This document shows, in pieces, positions 22,839 through 30,056 of a DNA stretch of 35,598 nucleotides; position 1 is the first letter of the stretch, and each line of letters begins with the position of its first letter. Under the pieces are notes generated by a model. It saw only the letters and a program-made list of their open reading frames with translations. It made no database searches and was not told where the DNA came from. The stretch comes from Mesostigma viride (Eukaryota; Streptophyta; Mesostigmatophyceae; Mesostigmatales; Mesostigmataceae), in contig RPFO01001403.1 in assembly GCA_009746045.1 (NCBI GenBank), positions 1-35,598 on the forward strand, in the 5' to 3' direction. The position numbers and the translations under genes are program-made.

Positions 22839-23613
22839 GTTTGCGCACCCGCGTGTTGACGACCTTCATGGACCCGCACTCGTCTCCGTCCGAGTCGCTT
22901 TTGTAATCCTGATTATAATTCAAACGACTGTAATTCCAAAAACCGGGACTGCCGATCGCGAACTTCTCGCGCGGCGTCGCCTTGTACCAAAAGATCACGT
23001 CCTCGATACGATTCGATTCGCTCGTGTGATCCACGACCAGGCACTCGTAGTTCTGAGTGCATTGGTCGAGGATCTCGCAAAACGCCTCGAAGGTAGGGAT
23101 GACGCCAAAGTAGTTGCGATACAATCGCTCCCGATTCATGATGATGTTTTCCCGCAGCGCGAACACGTAGTCGATGTTGCTGCGGATGTCCGGAGTGACG
23201 TCCATGCTGTACTGGCTGATGAACAGGAGGAAGATCTTCATGTGTCTCCCGTTGAGCGCGATCTCGCGGATGCACGGATCCCTCATCACGGTCCGGTCGT
23301 ACACGCAGTCGTCCAGCACGACGAAACAGTTCCGCCCCTTTCCCGCCTTGCACAGCCGCTTCTGGTTCTTCAACAGCGCTCGCAACGCGGGCTTGTTGAA
23401 GGATTCGTACACGAACAGGCTGGGGACGTACTGCTGCCAATGACGGTTCGACCCCTCGGTTCCGGACATCACGATGCCCGACGGGATGTTGCGCTTGTGG
23501 TACATGATGTCCGTGGCGAGCGTCGTCTTGCCGCCGCCGCGCTTGGACACGATGCACACGACCTTGTCGTCTCCGATCTTGGAGGGATCGAATTTTTTCA
23601 ATTGAAGGTCCAT
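22810..23613 (-). CDS. A32: A32-type DNA packaging ATPase
   Basis: A 267-residue P-loop ATPase of the FtsK/HerA-related A32 family that pumps viral DNA into the capsid. Walker A is SKRGGGKTT at residues 23-31, with Ser where the usual first Gly is. Walker B is FVVLDD at 97-102. MKIFLLFISQYSMDVTPDIRSN matches the conserved sensor segment with Gln, and DYVFALREN follows. Length is typical. The C-terminal tail is charged (KSDSDGDECGS, RKLNAERKDEY). Start 23613 follows GATATGA. Located beside the capsid genes and the JAMM-like gene. Confidence 0.95.
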   Translation of the reverse strand: MDLQLKKFDPSKIGDDKVVCIVSKRGGGKTTLATDIMYHKRNIPSGIVMSGTEGSNRHWQQYVPSLFVYESFNKPALRALLKNQKRLCKAGKGRNCFVVLDDCVYDRTVMRDPCIREIALNGRHMKIFLLFISQYSMDVTPDIRSNIDYVFALRENIIMNRERLYRNYFGVIPTFEAFCEILDQCTQNYECLVVDHTSESNRIEDVIFWYKATPREKFAIGSPGFWNYSRLNYNQDYKSDSDGDECGSMKVVNTRVRKLNAERKDEY

Positions 23614-23642
23614 TGATTCATATCACGACATTCGAGCGACGG

Positions 23643-24308
23643 TCACGGACGAGCCGCGCCCGCGCCCGCGCCCGCGCCCACGGGGACGTACGGGGTCTGC
23701 GTGTACGGGAAGAATAGTACGTGGATCCCCCGGCTCTTGCACATTTTCAACCATTCGCGCTGGTGCCACCTCTCCGCCTCGTCCTTGTCCTGTTCGGTCC
23801 GTGTCTTGCGGAACCTCTTCGCGAACTCGTCCTGCAATTTCGTGAACGCGCCGCGGATCTCGGTCGTGACCCGCTTCCCGCGCGTCGAAATGGTCCGCAC
23901 GAGCGAGGGCGTCAGGGTCATCACGAACACGCCCGAGTGGTTGAACACCATGTGGGAGATGTTCTCGCTGCCCGCGTCGTCCAATATGATCCCCACGTCC
24001 GTGTCGCTCGGACTCGACAGCGAACAGTCGGTCATCCCGCAACGCTGAGGATGGGTGTGCCATTCGAACGTCCCGTGAGGGATCTGCACGTCGTTCGTGT
24101 GGCCGAACGCCGTCGTCTTGAACCGCTGCAAAGTGCCGAAACCGTCGGGGACGAACGTGCCCCCTATCTCCTTCCCGCTATCGAGCGTCGAGCGGATGAA
24201 CGAAACCGCCTCGGGGGATACGGGATATCGAGTCGCGTTCCTCCCCGATATCACCTTCGCACCCGAAGCGAGCGTTTGGACAGGCAACAGATCGGCGGGG
24301 CGCGACAT
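23643..24308 (-). CDS. JAMM/MPN-like metalloprotease domain protein
   Basis: The 221-residue protein shows the residues of a JAB1/MPN+ (JAMM) metalloprotease: Glu47 in EIGGTF, His84 and His86 in EWHTHP, then Ser101 and Asp104 in SPSDTD. The spacing from HxH to S is longer than in typical JAMM enzymes by several residues, with two Cys in the gap. A charged helix follows (FAKRFRKTRTEQDKDEAERWHQREW), and the C-terminus is a Gly-Ala repeat (VGAGAGAGAARP). JAMM enzymes remove ubiquitin or cleave isopeptide bonds. A role in virion protein maturation or counteracting host ubiquitin is inferred. GTATTTATAG lies directly upstream of the ATG. Confidence 0.65.
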   Translation of the reverse strand: MSRPADLLPVQTLASGAKVISGRNATRYPVSPEAVSFIRSTLDSGKEIGGTFVPDGFGTLQRFKTTAFGHTNDVQIPHGTFEWHTHPQRCGMTDCSLSSPSDTDVGIILDDAGSENISHMVFNHSGVFVMTLTPSLVRTISTRGKRVTTEIRGAFTKLQDEFAKRFRKTRTEQDKDEAERWHQREWLKMCKSRGIHVLFFPYTQTPYVPVGAGAGAGAARP

Positions 24309-24328
24309 CTATAAATACGCCGGACATA

Positions 24329-24664
24329 TTAGAATCCGTCGTCCTCGACCGTGACCCCTCCGATATCCTCGTCCTGCGGTACGGCCGAGGGCTTGCGGAC
24401 GAGCGCCTGTCTCGCCACTTGCACCTGTCGGATATTCGAATCCCCGCCCTCCGCCAATGTCGCCGCCGCCGCGGGGTCCTCGGGCCCTTGGATGAGATCG
24501 GGGTCGGGCGCCTCCTCCTCGCCGCCCTTGAACGTGTCCTTGTTCAAGAGCTCGCCCATGTACTCCTTGAGGATGTCGTCGATGGGCATGAGCACGTGCA
24601 CGGTGTTCTTGACCGCTTCCCGGATCGCCTCGAAGGCGTTACGACGATGCAGTTTGTAGTTCCC
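24329..24664 (-). CDS. Conserved giant-virus protein, C-terminal part
   Basis: This is the downstream frame of the gene starting at 25116. It reads NYKLHRRNAFEAIREAVKNT, VHVLMPIDDILKEYMGELL, then an acidic/Pro/Ala tail (GGEEEAPDPDLIQGPEDP) and ends VTVEDDGF. The IREAVKNTVHVLMPIDDILKEYMG element is the normal C-terminal signature of the family whose first half lies in 24544-25116. The tail EDDGF is also found at the end of the protein at 32489. Confidence 0.65.
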   Translation of the reverse strand, partial: GNYKLHRRNAFEAIREAVKNTVHVLMPIDDILKEYMGELLNKDTFKGGEEEAPDPDLIQGPEDPAAAATLAEGGDSNIRQVQVARQALVRKPSAVPQDEDIGGVTVEDDGF

Positions 24665-25116
24665 CCGTCGACCTCGGTCAGGAAGTGTTCCACGTCGTCC
24701 ACGATGTCCGACCCCAGATTCTTCATGACCATGTGCACGAATCGCGAGGGAGTGGGGACCCGCACGCGCATCGTCTGGTTCGGGTCTTTGGACATGCGGA
24801 TGGACCCCATGATCATGCTCGTGCAAACGAAGTAGGCCTTCAACAAGTCCCGCAAGTACGGGATCTTCTCCATGATCTGCTCGGTTTCCTCCTCGACGAT
24901 CTCGGGGGTCCACTCCGGGATCTCCTCGACGAGCTGCACGAACGCGGAGATGGGGTCCATGCCGGCCTCGCGGGACACGTTGATGGCGTCCATCACCATC
25001 CTCTTCAGGACCTGGAACACGGGGTCCGTCATCCCGCGCTCCAGTTGGTCGACGTACTCCTTCTTGCTGTCCACGAGAACATTGATGTTGACGACGGGCT
25101 CGGAATCACCTTCCAT
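24544..25116 (-). CDS. Conserved giant-virus protein, N-terminal part (frame broken at G5)
   Basis: Starts at 25116 after GGTACA. The product (VVNINVLVDSKKEYVDQLER, SAFVQLVEEIPEWTPEIVEEE, IPYLRDLLKAYFVCTSMIMGS, VPTPSRFVHMV) has the layout of a widespread Nucleocytoviricota family of unknown function; I believe it is the one catalogued as DUF5764, but cannot check. After TEVDGG, at the G5 run (minus strand of 24662-24666), the frame becomes S/T/R-rich off-frame sequence, while the -1 frame continues as family-like protein. One missing G would restore a gene of about 262 codons across 24329-25116. Probably a structural or assembly protein. Confidence 0.7.
   Translation of the reverse strand: MEGDSEPVVNINVLVDSKKEYVDQLERGMTDPVFQVLKRMVMDAINVSREAGMDPISAFVQLVEEIPEWTPEIVEEETEQIMEKIPYLRDLLKAYFVCTSMIMGSIRMSKDPNQTMRVRVPTPSRFVHMVMKNLGSDIVDDVEHFLTEVDGGTTNCIVVTPSRRSGKRSRTPCTCSCPSTTSSRSTWASS
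24662..24666 (-). other. -1 frame change at a G5 run
   Basis: On the coding strand the upstream frame reads gac ggg gga act and the continuing frame reads cgg ggg aac tac. G6 instead of G5 would give one open frame. Confidence 0.6.
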
Positions 25117-25135
25117 TGTACCGTTCCGCTCACAT

Positions 25136-25399
25136 TTATTGCGCCTGCGAGTGAACGAACACTCGGTACCTCCGTTGCAGCGTCGACACCTCGTTGCGGG
25201 CGTCGTACAGCCGGTCTTCGAGCATCTCGATCGCCCTCGTCATCCGACGGACGGGATCCGTCTCGTCATTGGAGGGCAAGACGGGGTGCCGGACGTCGGG
25301 CAAGCCCATCTTCGCCCTCAACTCTCTAGCCTTGTCCCTACATTGCGCGATGCTCTGGATGAGTTGAAACCTCTGCATTTGGTAGTCGTTTTCTTGCAT
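25136..25399 (-). CDS. Small coiled-coil protein (87 aa)
   Basis: I chose ATG 25399 (MQENDYQMQRFQLIQSIAQ); the frame extends upstream to a GTG at 25453 that overlaps the previous stop. Two helical, heptad-like charged segments (CRDKARELRAKMG and MTRAIEMLEDRLYDARNEV) are separated by a Pro-containing loop. No known family. The stop codon is followed by AATAAA-like sequence. Confidence 0.6.
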   Translation of the reverse strand: MQENDYQMQRFQLIQSIAQCRDKARELRAKMGLPDVRHPVLPSNDETDPVRRMTRAIEMLEDRLYDARNEVSTLQRRYRVFVHSQAQ

Positions 25400-25449
25400 C
25401 TCGTCGTCGTTTTTTATTGCAAAATAATATTCCTCGTGTCGCAAACGCG

Positions 25450-25851
25450 TCACTTTCGAAAGTTGATGGCCATGAGGACGAGGCCGTACGTCACGATCCC
25501 GGACAGAAGCCCGGCCACGTTCACCCGCACCTTGTCCACCTTCCCGGTGTTGCGGTTCTCGAACCAGCGAGGAAACCGGGCCGGCGCGAACTTCAGCACG
25601 CCGATCGTCACGGACACGCCCGCCAACGCGGCGACGATGGAATACGCCGACTTCCGCCCCTCGACGACCGTCGACCCGACGAGATGGGACGCTTCGACCA
25701 TCGGAGGGGGTGCGGGCGGCGGCATGGGGTCGGAATACTCCATCGGGAAGTCGGGCTCGATCGCGACGGGAGCCGACCTTGCGAAACTCGGCGTCGGCGC
25801 GTCGATCCCGCCTCCCGAACGCATGTTCCTGGCCATCTGAGTGAGCGACAT
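25450..25851 (-). CDS. Small membrane protein with two hydrophobic segments (133 aa)
   Basis: The N-terminal half is Pro/Met-rich and polar (PMPPPAPPPMVEASH). It is followed by AYSIVAALAGVSVTIGVLKF and, near the C-terminus, VAGLLSGIVTYGLVLMAINF, both long enough to span a membrane. A basic loop (PRWFENRNTGKVDKVR) lies between. Likely a virion inner-membrane protein with N- and C-termini on the same side. GATATACC lies 12 bases before the start at 25851. Confidence 0.65.
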   Translation of the reverse strand: MSLTQMARNMRSGGGIDAPTPSFARSAPVAIEPDFPMEYSDPMPPPAPPPMVEASHLVGSTVVEGRKSAYSIVAALAGVSVTIGVLKFAPARFPRWFENRNTGKVDKVRVNVAGLLSGIVTYGLVLMAINFRK

Positions 25852-25903
25852 GTCCGTATTACGGTATATCTCCCTAAAAGTTCACGCCCCGTGAACGCGT
25901 CTG

Positions 25904-26482
25904 TCAGTCGTAACTGCAGAAATCGGGGGCGTCCAAATCCCACATGCGTTTGGGGGAGAAACAGGGACTGGGAGGGGATACGTGGTCCGAGTCGTCGCCG
26001 GTCTCGCCCGCCGCGGACGGCGGGGCTCGCGGGACGCCCTCGTCCGAATTCGACGACAAAAAGCGGTTATAGCACGCGGAGTGGAAAAACATGTAAAGAC
26101 GCGTGGATGAGATGGGGACGCATTCCTCTACTTTCCCGGCGGGCATCGGTTTCTTGCAACGAAAACACAGCACCCACCCGGTCCGCGGCTCTTCTTCGGC
26201 GCAGTCTCGCCATACCTTCTGGCCTCGCAAGGCGGCTTCTCCGATTTCGTCGAACCGACGGACGCATTCGACCTCGTCGGGAGCCAGCGTCGGACGACGG
26301 CTGACGCCCTTGACGTAGCACACGCGCGGGTGTCCGCGGGCGTCGTAAATCATCCTCCCGGCGTGCCGGAGACTCTGTCGGTTTTTGATTTCGTTCCAAT
26401 ACGCGTCCGCGGCGCGCCTGCGCTCGGCCAACTCGTTCGCGAAGGCGATGTGGCGAGGACACGTGTCTCCTTCCTTCGACAT
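25904..26482 (-). CDS. Cys/His-rich putative zinc-binding protein (192 aa)
   Basis: I chose ATG 26482 (MSKEGDTCPRHIAFANEL). The frame extends much further upstream only as antisense of the next gene. Helical charged head (LAERRRAADAYWNEIKNRQSL), then a central domain with GWVLCFRCKKPMPAGKVEECV followed by FFHSACYNRF. The CxxC...C...HxxC arrangement could bind one or two zinc ions, as in a LIM- or PHD-like fold. The C-terminus is Ser/Pro/Asp-rich. Function unknown. Confidence 0.6.
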   Translation of the reverse strand: MSKEGDTCPRHIAFANELAERRRAADAYWNEIKNRQSLRHAGRMIYDARGHPRVCYVKGVSRRPTLAPDEVECVRRFDEIGEAALRGQKVWRDCAEEEPRTGWVLCFRCKKPMPAGKVEECVPISSTRLYMFFHSACYNRFLSSNSDEGVPRAPPSAAGETGDDSDHVSPPSPCFSPKRMWDLDAPDFCSYD

Positions 26483-26499
26483 GACACCGAAGAGTAAAA

Positions 26500-27897
26500 T
26501 TACAAGAGGCCCACGAACGCGTTCCGGCCGCACGTGCGAGTCGTGCGAGACTTGCGCTTGCTCTTCGCGGTGTGGCTCCTCCTCTTCTTCCGGTACGCGT
26601 TGGCGACGTGGAAGTTGGGGAGATTCGAGGCGCCCGCGCTGGACATGGCGTTCGTGACGCCGGAAAGGATGTCGGACCCGTTCTTGTTGCGCTGGCAGTA
26701 CGGGCCGTACTTGGCGTTCGGGTTCTCGACGAGACTGCCGTCGGCCGCGACGATGTACGGATCCACGATCTTGGCGGTGGGATCCGAGGGGTCTTTGTTG
26801 AAGAAGAGGCTGCCGTACCCGGGCGGGCAGGACGGCTGGGGAAGCCCGCTGACGCGGTAGTCGGCGTTCATCATGCGCGCCATCGACATCCACGGCGCGT
26901 CCGCCACCCCTCCGTCTACCATGGCGAGTGCGCCGTGGTTCCTCCACCAGGAATCGATCTGGTTGAGGATGGCCGACCGCATGCGGTTGAACGCCAAGAG
27001 GTCCCGCTTGATAAAGGGAGCGATCGGGTTTAGAAACGGCTTACTTGTATCAGAGAGTGCATCTTTTTTTGTCGCATCCTTCCACGCCACGACCCCCAAA
27101 TCAACGAATCGATCGATGTGTTTCCTGGCAAAGGCAGAAGCGTCTATTTCAGGTTTGGATAGGTGGGGGATGAGCTTGCTGATCTGAGAATCATCAGAAA
27201 TGCTAATGTCGTCGATCTTCTTGTTGTACGATGGAATGAAACCGTCACTGATCGCGAACACTGAGATATAACGCGGTTGCCCGTGTGCCTGGAGACCTGG
27301 TGCCAAGACACTTATCAAACCCGTTTTATCAACGGGAACTTTGGTTGAAAAAGAAACGGAAGATGGAAGCAATTTTTTGATTTGTTCGAGCACGTTGAGT
27401 GGGATGCGATTCAAATACACTGCATAATTTCTGTCCTCTCCCACTAACGGCGCTGTGTACCCCCGCTTTACCCACGAACCACCCCTCCTAAAGCTGTAGT
27501 CCATATCATCCTTCGCGAGTGCCACAAAACCTCGCAGCGAATTCACGATCTTTCCTAGATCCTTCCGACTGGTGTCCAGAACTCCCTCTCTTGTCGCATT
27601 GGCGACGCGTTCGTTAATGTCCCGCATCGCGTTTGCTAGAATGTCGTACACATACACACTCGCGACGAACTCGCGCAACTTCTTCTTAAAATCCACGTCC
27701 GTGTCGATGATATTGTGTTCGTACAGTTTTGCTTCCTCGGCCGTGAATTTGATATCTGGAATGTAGGTTCGCAGTTTTTGAAGTTGGTACGGCGTGAAAA
27801 TCTTCGAAGCCAGGTCCTCGACACGCGCCTGCATTTGCGGAGAGCGCCCCGTCGGAGTGGCCACATGGGTGAAGAAAGGATACGCGCTCCCGGACAT
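26500..27897 (-). CDS. Virion-like paralogue A of a tandem pair (465 aa)
   Basis: Closely related to the next upstream gene (27932-29170). Shared blocks are SAYPFFTHVATPTGRSPQMQ at the head, KLRTYIPDIKF, ASVYVYDILANAMRDINERV, FIKRDLLAFNRMRSAILNQID, and a strongly conserved C-terminal block: DYRVSGLPQPSCPPG, then KIVDPYIVAADGSLVENPN, then AKYGPYCQRN, then SDILSG. The C-terminus is very basic (YRKKRRSHTAKSKRKSRTTR). The middle (about 27000-27700) is less G+C-rich and diverges most. I do not recognise the family. The basic tail suggests nucleic-acid contact inside the virion, an inference. Confidence 0.7.
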   Translation of the reverse strand: MSGSAYPFFTHVATPTGRSPQMQARVEDLASKIFTPYQLQKLRTYIPDIKFTAEEAKLYEHNIIDTDVDFKKKLREFVASVYVYDILANAMRDINERVANATREGVLDTSRKDLGKIVNSLRGFVALAKDDMDYSFRRGGSWVKRGYTAPLVGEDRNYAVYLNRIPLNVLEQIKKLLPSSVSFSTKVPVDKTGLISVLAPGLQAHGQPRYISVFAISDGFIPSYNKKIDDISISDDSQISKLIPHLSKPEIDASAFARKHIDRFVDLGVVAWKDATKKDALSDTSKPFLNPIAPFIKRDLLAFNRMRSAILNQIDSWWRNHGALAMVDGGVADAPWMSMARMMNADYRVSGLPQPSCPPGYGSLFFNKDPSDPTAKIVDPYIVAADGSLVENPNAKYGPYCQRNKNGSDILSGVTNAMSSAGASNLPNFHVANAYRKKRRSHTAKSKRKSRTTRTCGRNAFVGLL

Positions 27898-27903
27898 GAG
27901 GTA

Positions 27904-27928
27904 GTATAGTGTTGAACGAGAAAAAAAA
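27904..27928 (-). promoter_or_regulatory. T8-CTC tract plus CTATAC promoter of paralogue A
   Basis: On the minus strand: T8CTCGTTCAACA, then CTATAC, then 8 bases to the ATG at 27897. Same layout as MCP2 and as paralogue B. Confidence 0.55.
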
Positions 27929-27931
27929 CGC

Positions 27932-29170
27932 CTACCTCCTCATCCTGGTCGTCTTCTTCACGCGCCGGGCCGACCCCGTGTGGAAATTGGCGACTCTTCC
28001 CGGACCACCCGTCGTGATGCCGCTCAGAAGATCGGACGTCATCCGCTTGCGCTGACAGTAAGGTCCGTACTTGGCTCTGGGATTTTCCACCAAGCTGCCG
28101 TCCGCGGCTACGATATACGGATCCACGATCTTCGCCTTCTTCTTCGGATCCGCCGGATCGGCATCGTAGAAAACACCCGCGAATCCGGTCCCGCAGCTGG
28201 GCTGCGGCAGACCGCTGACTCTCTGGTCGGCGACCATGAGCGTCCTAAGATAGTCGGGCATATCGATACCGCCATCCGGTGCCTGAATGGACTTGAGCGC
28301 GGTGTCTGTCATGGCCCAAGCGTCAATCGCGTTCAGAATGGCGATTCGGAGCCTGTTGAACGCCAAGATGTCTCGGCGGATGAACGGGATCAACGGATTA
28401 TCGAAGTCCGTATCCGGGACCAATTTCCCTAAACGCTCGTGATGAATGGACGCAAAAGTGGTGTAGTCAATGTTTCCGGACCCGAGATGGTAAATCATCT
28501 TGGCCGGCTGACAATCGTCAGACACGACGGTAGGTTTGTCCTTCGCCAAGTTGTACTTAGGAAGATCTGCCGCTGCGGGGAGTTTGATATCTATCTGAAT
28601 ACCTTCTAACTCATCCTCACCCACCTTAACCTTCGTCGTCGGAAGGGGCGAAAGTCCCGGGCTGGGGACCATTACCTTGCCTCCCGCCTTCGCGTTCTCG
28701 AGAACGTCGGCGGGAATTCGTTGGAGGAACACCTTCTCCGTTCCTGTGTAAACCGCCTTGAACCCTCGCAGCGCCGTCGCGATCTTTCCGACCTCGTCGG
28801 AATCCGTTGTGAGGAGATTGGAACTCGTCACGTTCCTCACGCGTTCGTTGTAATCGCGCATCATGTTCGTCAGGATGTCGTACATGTACACGGCGGCGAT
28901 GAAACGTCCGAGTTTCGCCTTCACATCGTCACTCGAGTTCGTGTCCAACATGTTAAACTGGATGAGCGGCGCCTCCTCGACCTTGAACTGAAGGTCGGGG
29001 ATGTATGTCCTCATTTTTTGGATCTCGTACGATGTGAACACCTTGGTCGCGAGGTCGTTGATGCGCGCCTGGGTCTGAGGAGAGCGTGAGGTCGGCGTGG
29101 CGACCGACGTGTGGAACGGGTATGCGGAAGCGAACGTCGCGGACGGGAACGCCGAAGTCGCGGCGGCCAT
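27932..29170 (-). CDS. Virion-like paralogue B of a tandem pair (412 aa)
   Basis: I chose ATG 29170 (MAAATSAFPSATFASAYPF) because a T8-CTG plus CTATAC promoter lies just upstream; the frame continues to 29254 but that would read through the promoter. It shares with paralogue A the head ASAYPFHTSVATPTSRSPQTQ, RTYIPDLQF, FIRRDILAFNRLRIAILNAID and the C-terminal block RVSGLPQPSC, KIVDPYIVAADGSLVENPR, AKYGPYCQRK, SDLLSGIT, ending in a short basic tail (RRVKKTTRMRR). It lacks about 50 residues of the middle. Function unknown; probably structural. Confidence 0.7.
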   Translation of the reverse strand: MAAATSAFPSATFASAYPFHTSVATPTSRSPQTQARINDLATKVFTSYEIQKMRTYIPDLQFKVEEAPLIQFNMLDTNSSDDVKAKLGRFIAAVYMYDILTNMMRDYNERVRNVTSSNLLTTDSDEVGKIATALRGFKAVYTGTEKVFLQRIPADVLENAKAGGKVMVPSPGLSPLPTTKVKVGEDELEGIQIDIKLPAAADLPKYNLAKDKPTVVSDDCQPAKMIYHLGSGNIDYTTFASIHHERLGKLVPDTDFDNPLIPFIRRDILAFNRLRIAILNAIDAWAMTDTALKSIQAPDGGIDMPDYLRTLMVADQRVSGLPQPSCGTGFAGVFYDADPADPKKKAKIVDPYIVAADGSLVENPRAKYGPYCQRKRMTSDLLSGITTGGPGRVANFHTGSARRVKKTTRMRR

Positions 29171-29177
29171 CGAAAAC

Positions 29178-29202
29178 GTATAGTATCGTACCAGAAAAAA
29201 AA
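29178..29202 (-). promoter_or_regulatory. T8-CTG tract plus CTATAC promoter of paralogue B
   Basis: On the minus strand: T8CTGGTACGATA, then CTATAC, then 7 bases to the ATG at 29170. Confidence 0.55.
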
Positions 29203-29262
29203 GCGCGTTCAGGGAGAGGTCGAAGTTCTCCTCGATGGATGTAACCTCCTCCATCGCAAGTC

Positions 29263-29886
29263 ATGCCTCCCAAGAAGAAGACCCCGCCCTCCGCCCCCGC
29301 TCCTTCTACTTCCACGAAGAAGGATTCGACCCCTCCTGTAGCCCCCGCCTCGACCACGAGGTCCGGGCGCGCGATCAAAGCGCCCCAGCGTTTCGAACCG
29401 GACGAGAGGCCCCTTGACGATTTCGCAGAAGACGAGTACGAGTCCGACGACCCGGAGGGCGACCGGATCCGCGACGACGAGCTCAGCGAGGAGGATTCCG
29501 AGGAGGACGAGGAGGACGAAGAAGACGGGTCGTACGACAGCAGTTTCATCAACGACGACGAAGAGGATAGGTCAAGGGTAGACACAGACGGCAACGAAGA
29601 GGAGCTTACAGGGACCGAAACGGAGGAGGATGACACGGACGTCCCGTTGGAATCGGACACGGAATCCGAGTCCGAAGACGACTGGGACGAGGAGGAAGAG
29701 GTCCGGCCGCCGCCGCGACAGAAGAAGACTCCTCGCAAACCTCCGACCAAACGCACCGTTCGTCCCGCTCCACCAGATCCCGTCCTCGACGCGCCCCCTC
29801 CACCACCCTCCAAACGGAGCAAACAGACGCGTTCCGAGGATACCGAAGTCGTTCTGTTCCAACGCCCGAAACTGGTCAAATGGTAG
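29263..29886 (+). CDS. Highly acidic protein flanked by basic Pro-rich ends (207 aa)
   Basis: The head is basic and Pro-rich (MPPKKKTPPSAPAPSTSTKK), followed by TRSGRAIKAPQRFEPDE, which resembles the R-S-G-R-x-K-x-P-x-R-F patch seen in some eukaryotic chromatin proteins. A long Asp/Glu/Ser region (about residues 55-150, including EEDEEDEEDGSYDSSFIND) follows. A second basic Pro-rich stretch (RQKKTPRKPPTKRTVRP) and PPPPPSKRSKQTR come after it, and the end is LFQRPKLVKW. A histone-chaperone-like or DNA-mimic role is possible but only inferred. It ends 8 bp from the convergent minus-strand gene. Confidence 0.6.
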   Translation: MPPKKKTPPSAPAPSTSTKKDSTPPVAPASTTRSGRAIKAPQRFEPDERPLDDFAEDEYESDDPEGDRIRDDELSEEDSEEDEEDEEDGSYDSSFINDDEEDRSRVDTDGNEEELTGTETEEDDTDVPLESDTESESEDDWDEEEEVRPPPRQKKTPRKPPTKRTVRPAPPDPVLDAPPPPPSKRSKQTRSEDTEVVLFQRPKLVKW

Positions 29887-29894
29887 AGTCGCGC

Positions 29895-30056
29895 TCAGTC
29901 CGCGCCGTACAAGTACGCGAGACCCGACGTCTCCTCCAGCACCTGGTTCACGTTCTTGATGTACTCCGAGTTCGACGCGAGCGCCGCGTACGCGATCTCC
30001 GCCGATTTCTCCCCGACCTGCACCTCGACGTCAGCCGTCCCGACTTCGCGGGTCTT
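29895..30056 (-). CDS. C-terminal end of the membrane-anchored virion-like protein
   Basis: This frame continues the gene at 29948-31282 after a -1 change: KTREVGTADVEVQVGEKSAE, IAYAALASNSEYIKNVNQVL, EETSGLAYLYGAD. It is well structured, while the upstream ORF over the same bases is R/S/T-rich off-frame. The boundary is at the GAAAG stretch at 30054-30058. Confidence 0.6.
   Translation of the reverse strand, partial: KTREVGTADVEVQVGEKSAEIAYAALASNSEYIKNVNQVLEETSGLAYLYGAD

Noticed and set aside
25904-26947. Full-length 347-codon minus-strand ORF
   Set aside because: The part beyond 26482 is antisense to paralogue A and R/Q/E-rich. The ATG at 26482 gives a consistent Cys/His-rich protein.
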